Source of the DNA: Myxococcus llanfairpwllgwyngyllgogerychwyrndrobwllllantysiliogogogochensis
GTDB lineage: Bacteria > Myxococcota > Myxococcia > Myxococcales > Myxococcaceae
NCBI RefSeq assembly: GCF_006636215.1
Contig: NZ_VIFM01000041.1
Location: 1 to 59,359 of the forward strand
Reading direction: 5' to 3'
DNA length: 59,359 bases
The notes under the pieces were generated by a model that saw nothing but the letters and a program-made list of their open reading frames with translations, was not told the origin of the DNA and ran no database searches. The stretch's first letter is position 1. Each line of letters opens with the position of its first letter. Of the stretch, positions 8,157 to 17,362 are shown in pieces. The translations under genes were made by a program, and so were the position numbers.

Positions 8157-8920
8157 TGCACGGCTCCTTCTTCCCACGTCACCACGTAGGCGGTTGTGTC
8201 TTCCACGCCCCGCAGCAGCGCGTTGCGCGCCTGACTGTCGGCGGGGAAGGTGTAGACGCCATCCGCGTCCGGGTCGGTCGCGGTGGCGAAGTCGATGCGG
8301 TCCATCCACTTCCTCAGGTCCACGGAGATGCGCACCCGGCCCATCTCCGTCCCGAGGGACTTCTCGAAGCGCACTCCGGCCACCGGCTTGGGCAGGTCCG
8401 CGTCCACATCGAAACGCACCTGGCCTCCATCCGGGTTCGTCGCCGTGCCGACCACTCGCACCGCGTGGCCCTTCAGGACTCCCTGCGCGTCCGTGGGCGT
8501 CGCGAGCGTCAGCTCCAACGAGCCGTACTCGCCCGTCACCGCGCTCGCCGTGCCCATGACGCTGACACCCCCGAGCAGGTCCACCGTGTGCGTCTCCAGC
8601 AGTTCGCCCAGCGCGTCGCCCGGCACGTAGTGGCCCGGATGCGCGTGCGCCGTCCCGCCGATGAGCGAGTACCAGTCGAAGCGCGGCGTGGCGCGGCTCG
8701 ACAGCAACACGCGGCCCTCGAAGAAGCGCACCGGACCCACGGAGACGTGCGCGGAGTCGAGGACGATTCGCCACCCTCGCTCGTTGGGCTCCTGTGACAG
8801 CGTCGCGGCTGTCACCTCCACGGGAAACGCGCGGCGCTCCGCCTCGCTGCCACAGCCGAACGACAGGGATGACACGGCGGCCATGGCCACCGCGCTCTTC
8901 AGCATGCGTCCGCGATTCAT
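8153..8920 (-). CDS. lipoprotein, second gene of the TonB-receptor set
   Basis: A 255-residue predicted lipoprotein: signal MNRGRMLKSAVAMAAVSSLSFGCG with lipidated C23. The mature region is mainly beta (FPVEVTAATLSQEP, WRIVLDSAHVSVGPVRFFEGRVLLS) and carries a short His cluster, TAHAHPGHYVPGDALGELLETH, that could bind a metal ion. Acidic loops (DVDADLP, ATDPDADGVYTFP) are also present. No family was recognised. It lies between the receptor gene and another lipoprotein with ATGA overlaps on both sides. By context it is a partner of the receptor in uptake of the same substrate. Confidence 0.72.
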   Translation of the reverse strand: MNRGRMLKSAVAMAAVSSLSFGCGSEAERRAFPVEVTAATLSQEPNERGWRIVLDSAHVSVGPVRFFEGRVLLSSRATPRFDWYSLIGGTAHAHPGHYVPGDALGELLETHTVDLLGGVSVMGTASAVTGEYGSLELTLATPTDAQGVLKGHAVRVVGTATNPDGGQVRFDVDADLPKPVAGVRFEKSLGTEMGRVRISVDLRKWMDRIDFATATDPDADGVYTFPADSQARNALLRGVEDTTAYVVTWEEGAVQ

Positions 8921-11232
8921 AGATGGACCTCCAAGGTGAGCGAGGCCATCCGAGGCGACCCCGCGGTGAAATGTCTGGCCGGCACGAGGCTGGCCGGTGC
9001 GCTCGGGTTGAAGCGCGAGCTGTAGACGAACTCGCCATCCCTCCAGCGCGAGTCGAGGAGGTTCCTCACCTCCAGCCGCAGGCCCAGCTCTCCCCGGCGC
9101 AGCCCCATCTCCGCGTCCGCGAGGAACACCGCCTGGCTGCGCTCGTCGAAGGGCAGGGGACGCGGACCGAGGAACGTCAGGCCCGTGCCGATGGAGAACA
9201 GGGTGCCCTCTCCACCCAGCCACTCCACCGGGCGCTCCCAGCCGATATCCGCCCTGGCGACGAGCGGCGCGAAGTAGGGCAGCAGCGTGTCCGTCGCCGT
9301 CACGTAGGCGTGCGCCACGGTGCCACTGAGCGCCGCGACGATGCCGGGCAAAGGACGCGCCTGGAGCGACGCCGTCACTCCCGAGCGCAGCGTCTCGCCC
9401 GTGTACACGGTGGTGCCCACCGTGTGGTCGAAGAAGAAGTCGTTCTCCACCTGCGAGCCGAAGACACTGAGCTGCGCGGCCCAGCGCTCGCCGTCCTTCC
9501 TCGCGCCCACTTCCGCGCCGTGCACGGAGACGAAGGGGGCCCGCTCACCTTCAGACAGGCTGCGCGCCTGCGGAGAACGGAAGCCATCGCCATAGCTGGC
9601 GAACAACCTCCACGCATCCGCGCCGTCGGACAGCGCGTACTCCACGCCCGCCTTCGCGCCCAGGTGCACTCCGAAGGCACTGCGTGAATAGCCCTGCCCG
9701 TCATAGAAACGCGGGTCCCGGAACGCGAGCGCGTCGAAGACCTCCACGCCCAGCGCGTCCGCTCGACCGCCCAGGCGCAGCGCCCAGCGACCGAGCGCCA
9801 TCCTTCCCTCCGCCCAGCCCCAGACGTTCGTCTGCGTGAAGCGCGCGTCGATTTCGTCGGAGAAGAACGTGCCGTCCGACTCGCGATAGCGACGCTGCGA
9901 TTGCTCCACGCCGTCTCGCCGCGCGCCCAGGCCCAGCTCCAATGTCACGGGGCGGCCGAACGCCGTCACGCTTCGACGGTGCTCCGCTCGTGCTCCAAGC
10001 ACCGTGGCGTCGTTCGTCTGCTCCAGTCCGTCACCCCGGTCGTCCACCCGGTAGCCGGTGAAGTTGTTGCGCAGGCGCAGGTCCGAGATGATTCCGAAGA
10101 GCTCCAGCTTCGTGCGGCCCTTGCCTGCTCGGGGCAGGTCCACGCCGAGCAGCAACTGGTGGCGGGACACCGTGCCTCCCTGGCGCGGCGTGGACGCGGA
10201 GAAGAAGTCGCTGGTGCCCGTGAGCAGGTCGTCCTCGCGCACCACTCCGGGCGAGTCGAAGCGCGTGACATAGCTGCCGCCGAGCGCTCGTACCGTGAGC
10301 CCGTCTGCGAGTCGCGCCGTCGCCTGCGCGAGCAGGGATGCCCGGCCGTAGCCTCGCTGTGTGCCGTAGCCCTTGCCCTCACCGAGCTCCACCGCGGCGA
10401 AGGTTCCCGGGTCGTCTCCGGGGCGCACCGTGGCCACGAGGCGACGCTGGCGGTACTGCCCCAACGTGCCCGCGAAGTGGACGCCCTGCTCCTTCACTCC
10501 CAGGTCCATCCGCACCGAGCCGGCGACCGCGAAGTCACCCTGTGACGCGCGATAGGAGCCCTCGGTGACTTCGATGGACTGGACGACCTCGGGGATGACG
10601 AAGTTGAGGTCCGCGTAGCCCAGCGCGTGAATGTGGCTCACCTCGTTCACTGGCAGGCCCGCGACGTCCAGCTCCACGTCCTGTCCGTGCAGCGCATCGA
10701 AGCCGCGCAGGAAGAGCTGGTGGGCCTTGCCCTCGCCACTGTGCTGTGAGGCCACGAGGCCCGGGATGGCGCGCAGCAGGTCGACGGCGCTGCTGCGGGG
10801 TGCCGCGTCGAGGATGTCCCGGCCCAGGGTGACTTCTGACGCGCTTCGCGCGGTCCTGGTGCCTCGGACCACGGTGCCTGGTGCTGGCTGTGATTCGGGT
10901 GTGCCCGCGGTGGCGGTGTCCTGGCTCGCGGGGGGAGTGCTGGCTTCGTCTTGCGATGCCGTGAGGGGGCTAGGGGCCGCCTCACGCTCATCCGCGGGGA
11001 AGGTTGGCGCGGAGGTGGCGTTGCCCGACGCCTCGGACTCCTGCTTGCCGTCGGCCGTACCCCCGTCTCGGGAGGCTTCGTGCTCACGCGTGGCTTCCGT
11101 GTTCGTCACACGGAGGGGCTCGGTGGTGGACGCAGCCTCCGTGCGCACGGAGGACTCCTGCGCCATGGCGACGCAGGGCAGGCACAACGCCAGGAGTGGG
11201 GTCGACAATACGGCCAGGACACGCACGGACAT
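8917..11232 (-). CDS. TonB-dependent receptor
   Basis: A 771-residue outer membrane receptor. The signal peptide is MSVRVLAVLSTPLLALCLPCVAMA, followed by a Ser/Thr/Glu-rich low-complexity linker of about 90 residues. The plug domain begins around VTLGRDILDAAPRSSAVDLLRAIPG, with RGFDALHGQDVELDVAGLPVNE and an IEVTEGSYRASQG segment. A 22-strand-type barrel fills the rest and ends ASLTLEVHL. The start is the ATG at 11232, where the signal peptide begins; an upstream extension is unlikely. Downstream lipoproteins and an upstream His-rich membrane protein suggest metal rather than siderophore or sugar uptake, but the substrate is not shown by sequence. Confidence 0.88.
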   Translation of the reverse strand: MSVRVLAVLSTPLLALCLPCVAMAQESSVRTEAASTTEPLRVTNTEATREHEASRDGGTADGKQESEASGNATSAPTFPADEREAAPSPLTASQDEASTPPASQDTATAGTPESQPAPGTVVRGTRTARSASEVTLGRDILDAAPRSSAVDLLRAIPGLVASQHSGEGKAHQLFLRGFDALHGQDVELDVAGLPVNEVSHIHALGYADLNFVIPEVVQSIEVTEGSYRASQGDFAVAGSVRMDLGVKEQGVHFAGTLGQYRQRRLVATVRPGDDPGTFAAVELGEGKGYGTQRGYGRASLLAQATARLADGLTVRALGGSYVTRFDSPGVVREDDLLTGTSDFFSASTPRQGGTVSRHQLLLGVDLPRAGKGRTKLELFGIISDLRLRNNFTGYRVDDRGDGLEQTNDATVLGARAEHRRSVTAFGRPVTLELGLGARRDGVEQSQRRYRESDGTFFSDEIDARFTQTNVWGWAEGRMALGRWALRLGGRADALGVEVFDALAFRDPRFYDGQGYSRSAFGVHLGAKAGVEYALSDGADAWRLFASYGDGFRSPQARSLSEGERAPFVSVHGAEVGARKDGERWAAQLSVFGSQVENDFFFDHTVGTTVYTGETLRSGVTASLQARPLPGIVAALSGTVAHAYVTATDTLLPYFAPLVARADIGWERPVEWLGGEGTLFSIGTGLTFLGPRPLPFDERSQAVFLADAEMGLRRGELGLRLEVRNLLDSRWRDGEFVYSSRFNPSAPASLVPARHFTAGSPRMASLTLEVHL

Positions 11233-11448
11233 GGAGACACCCACGGCTGGACGGCCACGCTCCGCGCCCTCGTGCACGCGGACCTCGCGTGACACCGCTG
11301 GCTCATCGTCGTGACAGCCCGCCGTCGTGGAGACGGGAAGCAATGTGCGAGAACGCGTGAACCACCCCGTGCTCACCTCGCGCACGACGTGCACGAGAGC
11401 ACCGGGCTCACGCTCGAAGGATTCGGGTGATGATTCGCCGACCCCGGA

Positions 11449-11955
11449 CTACGGGCCTTGTGGCATCGCCGTCGGTCGCGGCGACGCTCCGGGCGCGACA
11501 GCTGGCCCACGCGCGACTTCGGTCACCCACGAGACCCAGCGCACGGCGGGTACATGGACCATGGCCCACGTCGTCGCCACCGCGCTCAGGTGCTCCACCG
11601 AGCCTGTCAGGTGCTTGTGTCCATCCTGACCGTGACCCTCACGCCGATGACCGTCGGTCTCCCGTGGCCTCTCCGGCGACAGGGGCGACACAGCTCGGGC
11701 CCCGTGCGTGTGTGCCTTGTCGCCATGGGCGTGGACATGCGCTGCCCCTCCCAGTCCTCCCGCATGACCCACCACCGCATGCAACACCGGCGCGACGGCA
11801 AGCCCGTACACCAGGACCATCAGGCCCAGGCTCGCGAGGTCTCGTCGGTCGTGGGGATTCAGCAAGGCTCGGTCAGCGGGTGGAGAGGACGGTGGCCGCC
11901 TCCTACCCGGCTTCCTCCATGCACGCAAGGCAGCGACCGACGTGATGCCCGCCAT
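11449..11955 (-). CDS. His-rich membrane protein, DUF2946-like
   Basis: A 168-residue protein with an Arg/Pro-rich N-terminus, a hydrophobic segment (LASLGLMVLVYGLAVAPVLHAVVGHAGGLGG) and a His-rich loop (HVHAHGDKAHTHG, then GHRREGHGQDGHKH). A second weak hydrophobic stretch near the C-terminus follows (VATTWAMVHVPAVRW). Hydrophobic segment plus His clusters is the layout of DUF2946-type proteins often found near copper or zinc uptake and efflux genes; the match is by style, not proven. It lies 216 bp upstream of the TonB receptor on the same strand. That gap shows no terminator or gene, so they may be cotranscribed. Confidence 0.6.
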   Translation of the reverse strand: MAGITSVAALRAWRKPGRRRPPSSPPADRALLNPHDRRDLASLGLMVLVYGLAVAPVLHAVVGHAGGLGGAAHVHAHGDKAHTHGARAVSPLSPERPRETDGHRREGHGQDGHKHLTGSVEHLSAVATTWAMVHVPAVRWVSWVTEVARGPAVAPGASPRPTAMPQGP

Positions 11956-11970
11956 TCAGCACAATGAATG
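11953..11970. promoter_or_regulatory. inverted repeat over the start of the His-rich gene
   Basis: CATTCA (11953-11958), six bases, TGAATG (11965-11970). It covers the start codon and ribosome-binding region of the His-rich membrane protein gene, so a bound regulator would block expression. It could also be a chance dyad; no matching second copy was found. Confidence 0.3.
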
Positions 11971-12502
11971 ACATGCAGGCTTGCTCGCGTGAACGAGCAC
12001 CACACGCGCTGGCATCGGCAGGTCGCAGCGGTGGCCGTCGCGATGCCGATGATGACGAGGCTGGAACCCTCAGCGATGCCGCGGAGCGTGTCTCCCGCGA
12101 CGACGGACCGACGTCGATGACCCGCGCGGGACGACGCTGTTTCACTGTCCTCGTCCGGGTGCGGCGGTCCCGGTGTGTGACGCGCGGTGAGATACCCATG
12201 TCGGCGTGCTATACGGACAGGGCCCGTCGTCCGGATGTCTGGCGCGGCATCGTGCGCTCACAACACCCGTGGGTGAGGGCAGGGGCCTCCGGGCCCAGGT
12301 GCGCCCGCGCGGCGTCGGCGCCACGGTCCGTGGGCTCCCTCGGCCCCGCCCCCCTCCAGGACGAGCCTTCCGCCTTCACCGCGTCAGTCCACCCAGGAGG
12401 TTGTCCACCATTCCTCCCTCGCGGATGTGGGTGCTGTGGTCCGCTTGACGCGCCGCATTGATTCCCGTGTCACCGGGGGCGGACCGTTATTACAATCCGC
12501 GT
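11956..12502. other. gene-free stretch between the metal cluster and glpD
   Basis: About 550 bp between divergent genes. Open frames here are Arg/Ser-rich and look non-coding. A TACAAT at 12491-12496 is a good -10 element and would place a transcription start at about the GTG at 12503. A CTCAC/GGGTGAG dyad occurs near 12257-12275. Nothing else was identified. Confidence 0.4.
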
Positions 12503-14200
12503 GTGCGTTCTGAATCCGCGGCGCTTCGCCAGCAGTCCACCGAAGGGGTCATCCCACCGACGAAGCCTCGCTCCGAGCGGCTGAAGTCCCTGGCCACCGA
12601 GGAGTTCGATGTCCTCGTCATCGGAGGTGGCGTCACCGGTGCCGGCACCGCGCGCGATGCCGTCCTGCGCGGCCTCAAGGTGGCGCTCGTCGAGCGCGAG
12701 GACTTCGCCAGCGGCACCTCGAGTCGCTCGTCCCGACTCATCCACGGAGGCCTGCGCTACCTCGAGCACGGCCACCTGGGCCTCGTCTTCGAGTCCAGCA
12801 TCGAGCGCCAGCGCCTGCTCAAGCTCGCACCGCACCTGGTCCGCCCGCTCGCCTTCGTCTGGCCCGTCTATGCCGGCGCCCGCGTGCCTCGCTGGAAGCT
12901 CAACGCGGGCCTCATGCTCTACGACGCCCTCTCCCTCTTCCGGAACGTGAAGGGCTACAAGCGACTCAACCGCGAGCAGCTCCACGCCGCCGAGCCCGCC
13001 CTTCGCACCGACGAACTCAAGGGCGGCGCCCGCTACTACGACGCCGCCACCGACGACGCTCGTCTCACCCTGGCCAACGCCCTGGGCGCTTCCGAGTCCG
13101 GCGCCGTCGTCCTCAATCACGCCTCCGTGCAGCGTCTCACCGTCGTGGACGGCCACGCCCGAGGCGCCGTGGTGGTGGACCACCTCACGGGCCAGGAACT
13201 CACGGTGCGCGCTCGCGCCATCGTCAACGCCACCGGCCCGTGGAGCGATGAGATTCGCAAGCTCGATGCCTCCGGCGGCAACGTGCACGCGGTGCGCGGC
13301 AGCAAGGGTGTCCACATCTCCGTCCCTCGCGAGCGGCTGGGCAACCATGATGCCCTCACGCTGCTGTCCCCCAAGGACGGCCGCGTCATGTTCGTGCTGC
13401 CCGCCGACGGCTTCACCATCATCGGCACCACGGAGACGTCCACGCGCGCCCACCCGGCCGAGGTGCGCGCCAGTGAGACCGATGTCGCGTACCTCCTCGA
13501 GTCCGCGAACGCCTTCTTCCCCGAAGCCCACCTCACCCGCGCCGATGTCGTCAGCGCCTGGGCCGGCATTCGCCCCCTCTCCGCCACCGGCTACCATGGA
13601 ACGCAGGCCGACCCGGGCAGCGCCAGCCGCGAGCACCACATCGACGTGAGCCCCACCGGCGTGCTCGCCATTAGCGGCGGAAAGCTCACCACCTACCGCG
13701 TCATGGCTCGCGATGTCGTGGACGCCGTGGAGCGTCAGCTCGGGCAGCCTCGTCGCAAGTCGCCCACCGAGACGCTGCCGCTGCCCGGCGGAGACATCCC
13801 CCGCATGGACGCGGAGCTCGCCGCCGCGCGGGAGACCATCGGCGACGCCGCCACCGCCACCCACCTGGTGCGCGCCTATGGCAGTCGCTGGCGCCGGGTG
13901 TGGGACCTCACCCGCGAAGACGCCTCGCTGGCCCGGCCGCTCGCCGAGGGCCTGCCGTACCGCGCCGCCGAGGCCGTCTGGGGTGTCACCCACGAGTTCG
14001 TCCACTCGCTCTCCGACCTGCTGATCCGCCGACTCAAGGTCGGCTTCGAGACGCGGGACCTGGGCCGTGGTGCCGCCCAGGTGGCGGCCGAGGTCATCGC
14101 ACCTCGCCTGGGGTGGGATGCCGCGGAGACCCAGCGGCAACTCGACACGTATGCCTCCGACGCGCTGCGTATCTTCGGTGTCGACAGCGCCGAGTCCTGA
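12503..14200 (+). CDS. glpD: glycerol-3-phosphate dehydrogenase (FAD)
   Basis: An aerobic glycerol-3-phosphate dehydrogenase/oxidase of about 565 residues. It oxidises glycerol 3-phosphate to dihydroxyacetone phosphate at the membrane and passes electrons to quinone. The FAD-binding Rossmann motif is DVLVIGGGVTGAGTARDA. Family signatures follow: FASGTSSRSSRLIHGGLRYLEHGH, NATGPWSDEI and GKLTTYRVMARDVVDAV. The C-terminal domain ends with GLPYRAAEAVWGVTHEFVHSLSDLLIRR. The start is uncertain: a TTG at 12458 or the GTG at 12503. The GTG is preferred because a TACAAT box ends six bases before it, which would give a leaderless message. No glpF or glpK lies beside it. Confidence 0.92.
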   Translation: MRSESAALRQQSTEGVIPPTKPRSERLKSLATEEFDVLVIGGGVTGAGTARDAVLRGLKVALVEREDFASGTSSRSSRLIHGGLRYLEHGHLGLVFESSIERQRLLKLAPHLVRPLAFVWPVYAGARVPRWKLNAGLMLYDALSLFRNVKGYKRLNREQLHAAEPALRTDELKGGARYYDAATDDARLTLANALGASESGAVVLNHASVQRLTVVDGHARGAVVVDHLTGQELTVRARAIVNATGPWSDEIRKLDASGGNVHAVRGSKGVHISVPRERLGNHDALTLLSPKDGRVMFVLPADGFTIIGTTETSTRAHPAEVRASETDVAYLLESANAFFPEAHLTRADVVSAWAGIRPLSATGYHGTQADPGSASREHHIDVSPTGVLAISGGKLTTYRVMARDVVDAVERQLGQPRRKSPTETLPLPGGDIPRMDAELAAARETIGDAATATHLVRAYGSRWRRVWDLTREDASLARPLAEGLPYRAAEAVWGVTHEFVHSLSDLLIRRLKVGFETRDLGRGAAQVAAEVIAPRLGWDAAETQRQLDTYASDALRIFGVDSAES

Positions 14201-14428
14201 GTCGGTCGAAGTCGCTCGCCCAGCGTTCGCCGGTTCACGCCTGCGTGTCTCACTCCGTGAGAGAGACGTCTATCGCCTGACAGGCCCGCGAGCGGCCGGA
14301 CGGCCAGCGTGCTTAACTTGCGCCCGGGGACTGGGAAGCGATGTGCTCCCGTTCACCCCGGCCGATGCATCCACGCCGGCGCTGATGACGTACCTGTCCG
14401 CTGGCCGGGATGCGCAAGGAGAACGACG

Positions 14429-16207
14429 ATGAAGCGTTGGGTCTGGCTCGGGTTGCTCGGTGGGGCGGTGGCGTGCACCAAGGTGCCAGAGCGTCCTCCC
14501 GTGGAGACCGAGGACGTTTGTCCCGGCACCGAGGAGATGTCGCTTCCCACGCGCTCACAGTCGTCGCTCGACGCGGAGGACGGCTCGGAGTCGGTGCTCA
14601 TCACCTTCCGCCCCCGGGTGTCCGCCAGCGCCATGGCGAGCACCGACGCCTTCGCCGAGGACGCGCGACGCGTGGGGGCCCACGTCAGCCACCGCTTCCC
14701 CCGCATCAACACCATCGCCGCGAACGTGACGCCCGAGGCGCGCGCGGCGCTCGCCAACAATCCGGACGTGCTGAGGGTGGAGCCCAACCGCCCGGTGCAC
14801 GCGTTTGGAATGCCGAGCCTCTCTCCCTCGCTGTGGCAGGGCGCGCTGCCCCCCAACACGCGCGGCTCCACCGGTGAATACACCGACGGCTTGAAGGCCG
14901 TGCAGGCGCCCCAGGTCTGGGATGCCAACGGCGACGGTGAGCTGGACGTCGGCGCTCCGTCGGGCACGAATATCAAGGTCTGCATCATCGACAGCGGCTG
15001 GGACAGCCGGCACCCGGAGCTCGCGGCCGCGTACATCGGCGGCAAGGACTTCCTCGACGGAGACGACGAGCCGCTGGACCAGGGCAAGGTGGACGGCGTG
15101 CTGCAGTGGGGCGGCGGTCACGGCATGCACACGGCGGCCACCATCGCCGCGCAGCTCGGCGCGGGCGCGCACGTGCGCCCCGGTGAGGAGCCCAACGGCG
15201 TGGCGGGCGTGGCGCCCACCGTGTCGCTGCTCGTCGCCCGTGTGCTGAACGTCAACGGTGACGGCAACACGGCGAACGTCATCGCCGCGATAGACTGGTG
15301 CGTGTCGCAGGGCGCGAACATCGCCTCGCTGTCGCTCGGGTCGGTTGCCGACTCGGACGCGGAGAAGCTCGCCTTCGAGAAGGCGCAGGAAGCGGGCGTG
15401 CTGGCCATCGCGGCCACGGGCAACCGAGGCACCAACGAGACGTCCTATCCGGCTGGCTACGACACGGTGATTGCCGTGGGCGCGGTGGACTCCAACAGCG
15501 CCTGGGCGCCCTTCTCGCAGTACGGCGACTTCGTGTCGCTGGTGGGGCCGGGCGTGGGCGTGCTGAGCGCGACCATCGTCGGCGGCGCGCCGTACGGTGA
15601 TGTCCAGGCCGCGGGGACGCGCTACGCTTCAGAGCCGCTGGAGTACACCGCCGTCGGCGTCTACACGGGGAAGATGGTGTACTGCGGCCTGGGCGAGCGC
15701 GTGTCCTCGTGCGGTCAGGGCGCCACCTGCGACGGGTTCGTGGCGCTGGTGGACCGGGGCGGCGGCATCCTGTTCCAGGAGAAGGCGCGCAACGCCATCC
15801 GCGCGGGCGCCAAGGCCATCATCATCGGCAACAACACCACCGAGGGTGGTGGGGGCTTCACGCTCACCGACCCCGCCGAGTACTGGGTGCCGACGACGGC
15901 CGTCACGCTCGCCTCCACCAACACCCTCAAGGGACTCGCGGGTCAGGACGTGACGGTGGACGTGTCCGGCCTGGACTACCTGCGGCAGTCGGGCACGTCC
16001 ATGGCCACCCCGCACGTGGCCGGCGTCGCGGCGCTGGCGTGGAGCGCGTGCCCCGCGCTCACCAACGTGCAACTGCGCGCGGTGCTTCAGGAGAGCGCGC
16101 ACGATTTGGGCGACACCGGCAAGGACCAGAAGTTCGGCTACGGACTGGTGCAGGCCAAAGCCGCGGTGGACCTCGCGAAGCTGCGCTGCCCGTCGCCCGC
16201 GCCGTGA
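14429..16207 (+). CDS. secreted S8 subtilisin-like protease with PA domain
   Basis: A 592-residue exported serine protease. The signal MKRWVWLGLLGGAVACTK suggests a lipoprotein (C16). A propeptide-like inhibitor I9 region follows (VLITFRPRVSASAMASTDAF, VLRVEPNRPVHAFG). The catalytic domain has D188 (IDSGWDSRHPEL), H231 (GGHGMHTAA) and S524 (GTSMATPHVAG). Between H and S is an inserted PA domain (about residues 395-510, VALVDRGGGILFQEKARNAIRAGAKAIII), which often guides substrate choice. GGAGAA precedes the ATG at 14429. It probably digests external proteins, in keeping with a predatory lifestyle. The 228-bp gap upstream holds only a small GC hairpin (14248-14262). Confidence 0.92.
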   Translation: MKRWVWLGLLGGAVACTKVPERPPVETEDVCPGTEEMSLPTRSQSSLDAEDGSESVLITFRPRVSASAMASTDAFAEDARRVGAHVSHRFPRINTIAANVTPEARAALANNPDVLRVEPNRPVHAFGMPSLSPSLWQGALPPNTRGSTGEYTDGLKAVQAPQVWDANGDGELDVGAPSGTNIKVCIIDSGWDSRHPELAAAYIGGKDFLDGDDEPLDQGKVDGVLQWGGGHGMHTAATIAAQLGAGAHVRPGEEPNGVAGVAPTVSLLVARVLNVNGDGNTANVIAAIDWCVSQGANIASLSLGSVADSDAEKLAFEKAQEAGVLAIAATGNRGTNETSYPAGYDTVIAVGAVDSNSAWAPFSQYGDFVSLVGPGVGVLSATIVGGAPYGDVQAAGTRYASEPLEYTAVGVYTGKMVYCGLGERVSSCGQGATCDGFVALVDRGGGILFQEKARNAIRAGAKAIIIGNNTTEGGGGFTLTDPAEYWVPTTAVTLASTNTLKGLAGQDVTVDVSGLDYLRQSGTSMATPHVAGVAALAWSACPALTNVQLRAVLQESAHDLGDTGKDQKFGYGLVQAKAAVDLAKLRCPSPAP

Positions 16208-16210
16208 GTC

Positions 16211-16228
16211 GCGGGGGCTAGTCCCCGC
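16211..16228. terminator. small GC hairpin between protease and anti-sigma gene
   Basis: GCGGGG (16211-16216) pairs with CCCCGC (16223-16228) across a 6-base loop that includes the anti-sigma stop codon. It lies just after the protease stop and may end both convergent transcripts. There is no T run. Confidence 0.45.
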
Positions 16229-16709
16229 GCAGGGCCACCATGGGTGAGGCGATGAGGCACGCGCCCACCCGAGCCTCCAGCGCGGCGGCGGCGTCCTCGC
16301 ACGCCTCCACGCCGGTGGCGACGATGAGTTCGCGGCTCCACGGCTCCTCCGTCGTGCCGCCGACGCCGGTTCCGCCCCGAGGAAGGCTGAGGCCCACGAA
16401 GGCCACGGCCGCCGCGGCGGCCATCGCCATCTTCCCCCAGTGTCGCCACTGTCCCTCGCGCCGCGCGTGACGCACGGGCGCCTGGGGCTCGTGGGCGAGT
16501 CGGGCCTCCAGCGCGGCGAAGCTCAGCGCGGGCCGGGCGGGCTCGCGGCGCGCGCGCTGGGCCATCCACCCTCGCTCCAGTCGCTGCCACGCCAGCGCGT
16601 GTTTGCAGGCCGCGCAGCCTTCCGCGTGCGCGCGCACCCTCGCGGCATCCTCCGGTGCCAGCTCTCCTGCCAGCAGCGCGTCCAGCTCGCTCTCGCGGCA
16701 CGTGCTCAT
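16218..16709 (-). CDS. anti-sigma factor with zinc-finger domain
   Basis: A 163-residue membrane protein. Residues 1-40 form a zf-HC2 anti-sigma domain with H28-x3-C32-x2-C35 (RAHAEGCAACK) and C4 as a possible fourth ligand. A transmembrane helix (MAMAAAAAVAFVGLSL, about 93-108) leads to a short extracytoplasmic tail with two cysteines (EACEDAAA, GACLIASP). The ATG overlaps the stop of the ECF sigma gene (ATGA at 16706-16709), the usual arrangement for a sigma factor and the protein that sequesters it. The two external cysteines could form a disulfide and make it redox-sensitive; that is inference. Confidence 0.9.
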   Translation of the reverse strand: MSTCRESELDALLAGELAPEDAARVRAHAEGCAACKHALAWQRLERGWMAQRARREPARPALSFAALEARLAHEPQAPVRHARREGQWRHWGKMAMAAAAAVAFVGLSLPRGGTGVGGTTEEPWSRELIVATGVEACEDAAAALEARVGACLIASPMVALRGD

Positions 16710-17323
16710 GGGCGTCCTCCTCCGACGTGCGCCGCCAGTTGCTCGCGCAGGCGCAGGCGCGCGCGGTGGATTTCGTTCTTCACCTTCGGCAGCGACCAGC
16801 CCATCACCGAGGCAATCTCCTCATAGGCAAGCCCGTGGTCGATGCGCAGCAGCAGCGCCGCCCGCCGCTCCGCGTGCAACATCCCCAGGGCCTCCGTCAA
16901 AAGCCCCGCCAGCTCCTGGTCCAACAAGAGGTCCTCCGGCGACGGCGTGGGCAGGACCGCCTCCACCTGGTGGGCGTGCTCCTCGTCCGCCACGTCCACG
17001 TGGACCCCCCGGGTGCGACGGGACTCCAGATAGACATGCCGGGCGATGCCTAGAAGCCACGAGCCCACCCGGTCCTCGTCGCGCAGCGCGCTCAGCCGCG
17101 AATGGGCGCGCACGAAGGTCTCCTGGGTGGCCTCGTCCGCGGCGGACTCGTCGCGCAGGAGGTCTCTCAAGAAACGCCAGACGCCCGGGGAGTGCCGCTC
17201 GAAAATCGTGCGGAAGGCAGCGGGGTCTCCCGTGCGCGCCCGGCGCAGCAGGCCTCGCTCCCCATCCGTGTCGGATGGAGGCGCACCCACCAGGACCATC
17301 TTCACCGCGGAGAGAAGAGCCAC
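16706..17323 (-). CDS. ECF RNA polymerase sigma factor
   Basis: A 205-residue sigma-70 family factor of the ECF group. Region 2 runs from about 30 to 100 (FRTIFERHSPGVWRFLRDLLRDESAADEATQETFVRAHSRL, then SWLLGIARHVYLESRR). Region 4 lies at about 140-195 (LTEALGMLHAERRAALLLRIDHGLAYEEIASVMGWSLPKVKNEIHRARLRLREQL). The start is the GTG at 17323 with GGTGGAG just upstream; the internal ATG at 17299 is possible. It is translationally coupled to the anti-sigma gene. A large palindrome lies 40 bp upstream. The target promoters are unknown; ECF factors usually control their own operon. Confidence 0.92.
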   Translation of the reverse strand: MALLSAVKMVLVGAPPSDTDGERGLLRRARTGDPAAFRTIFERHSPGVWRFLRDLLRDESAADEATQETFVRAHSRLSALRDEDRVGSWLLGIARHVYLESRRTRGVHVDVADEEHAHQVEAVLPTPSPEDLLLDQELAGLLTEALGMLHAERRAALLLRIDHGLAYEEIASVMGWSLPKVKNEIHRARLRLREQLAAHVGGGRP

Positions 17324-17362
17324 GGCTCCACCGTGTCACGAGTCGCCCGGGAGTTTCAGCGG

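Noticed and set aside
11903..12461. Several 80-165 codon frames between the His-rich gene and glpD
   Set aside because: They are Arg-, Ser- and Pro-rich, overlap each other on both strands, and lack ribosome-binding sites and recognisable domains.
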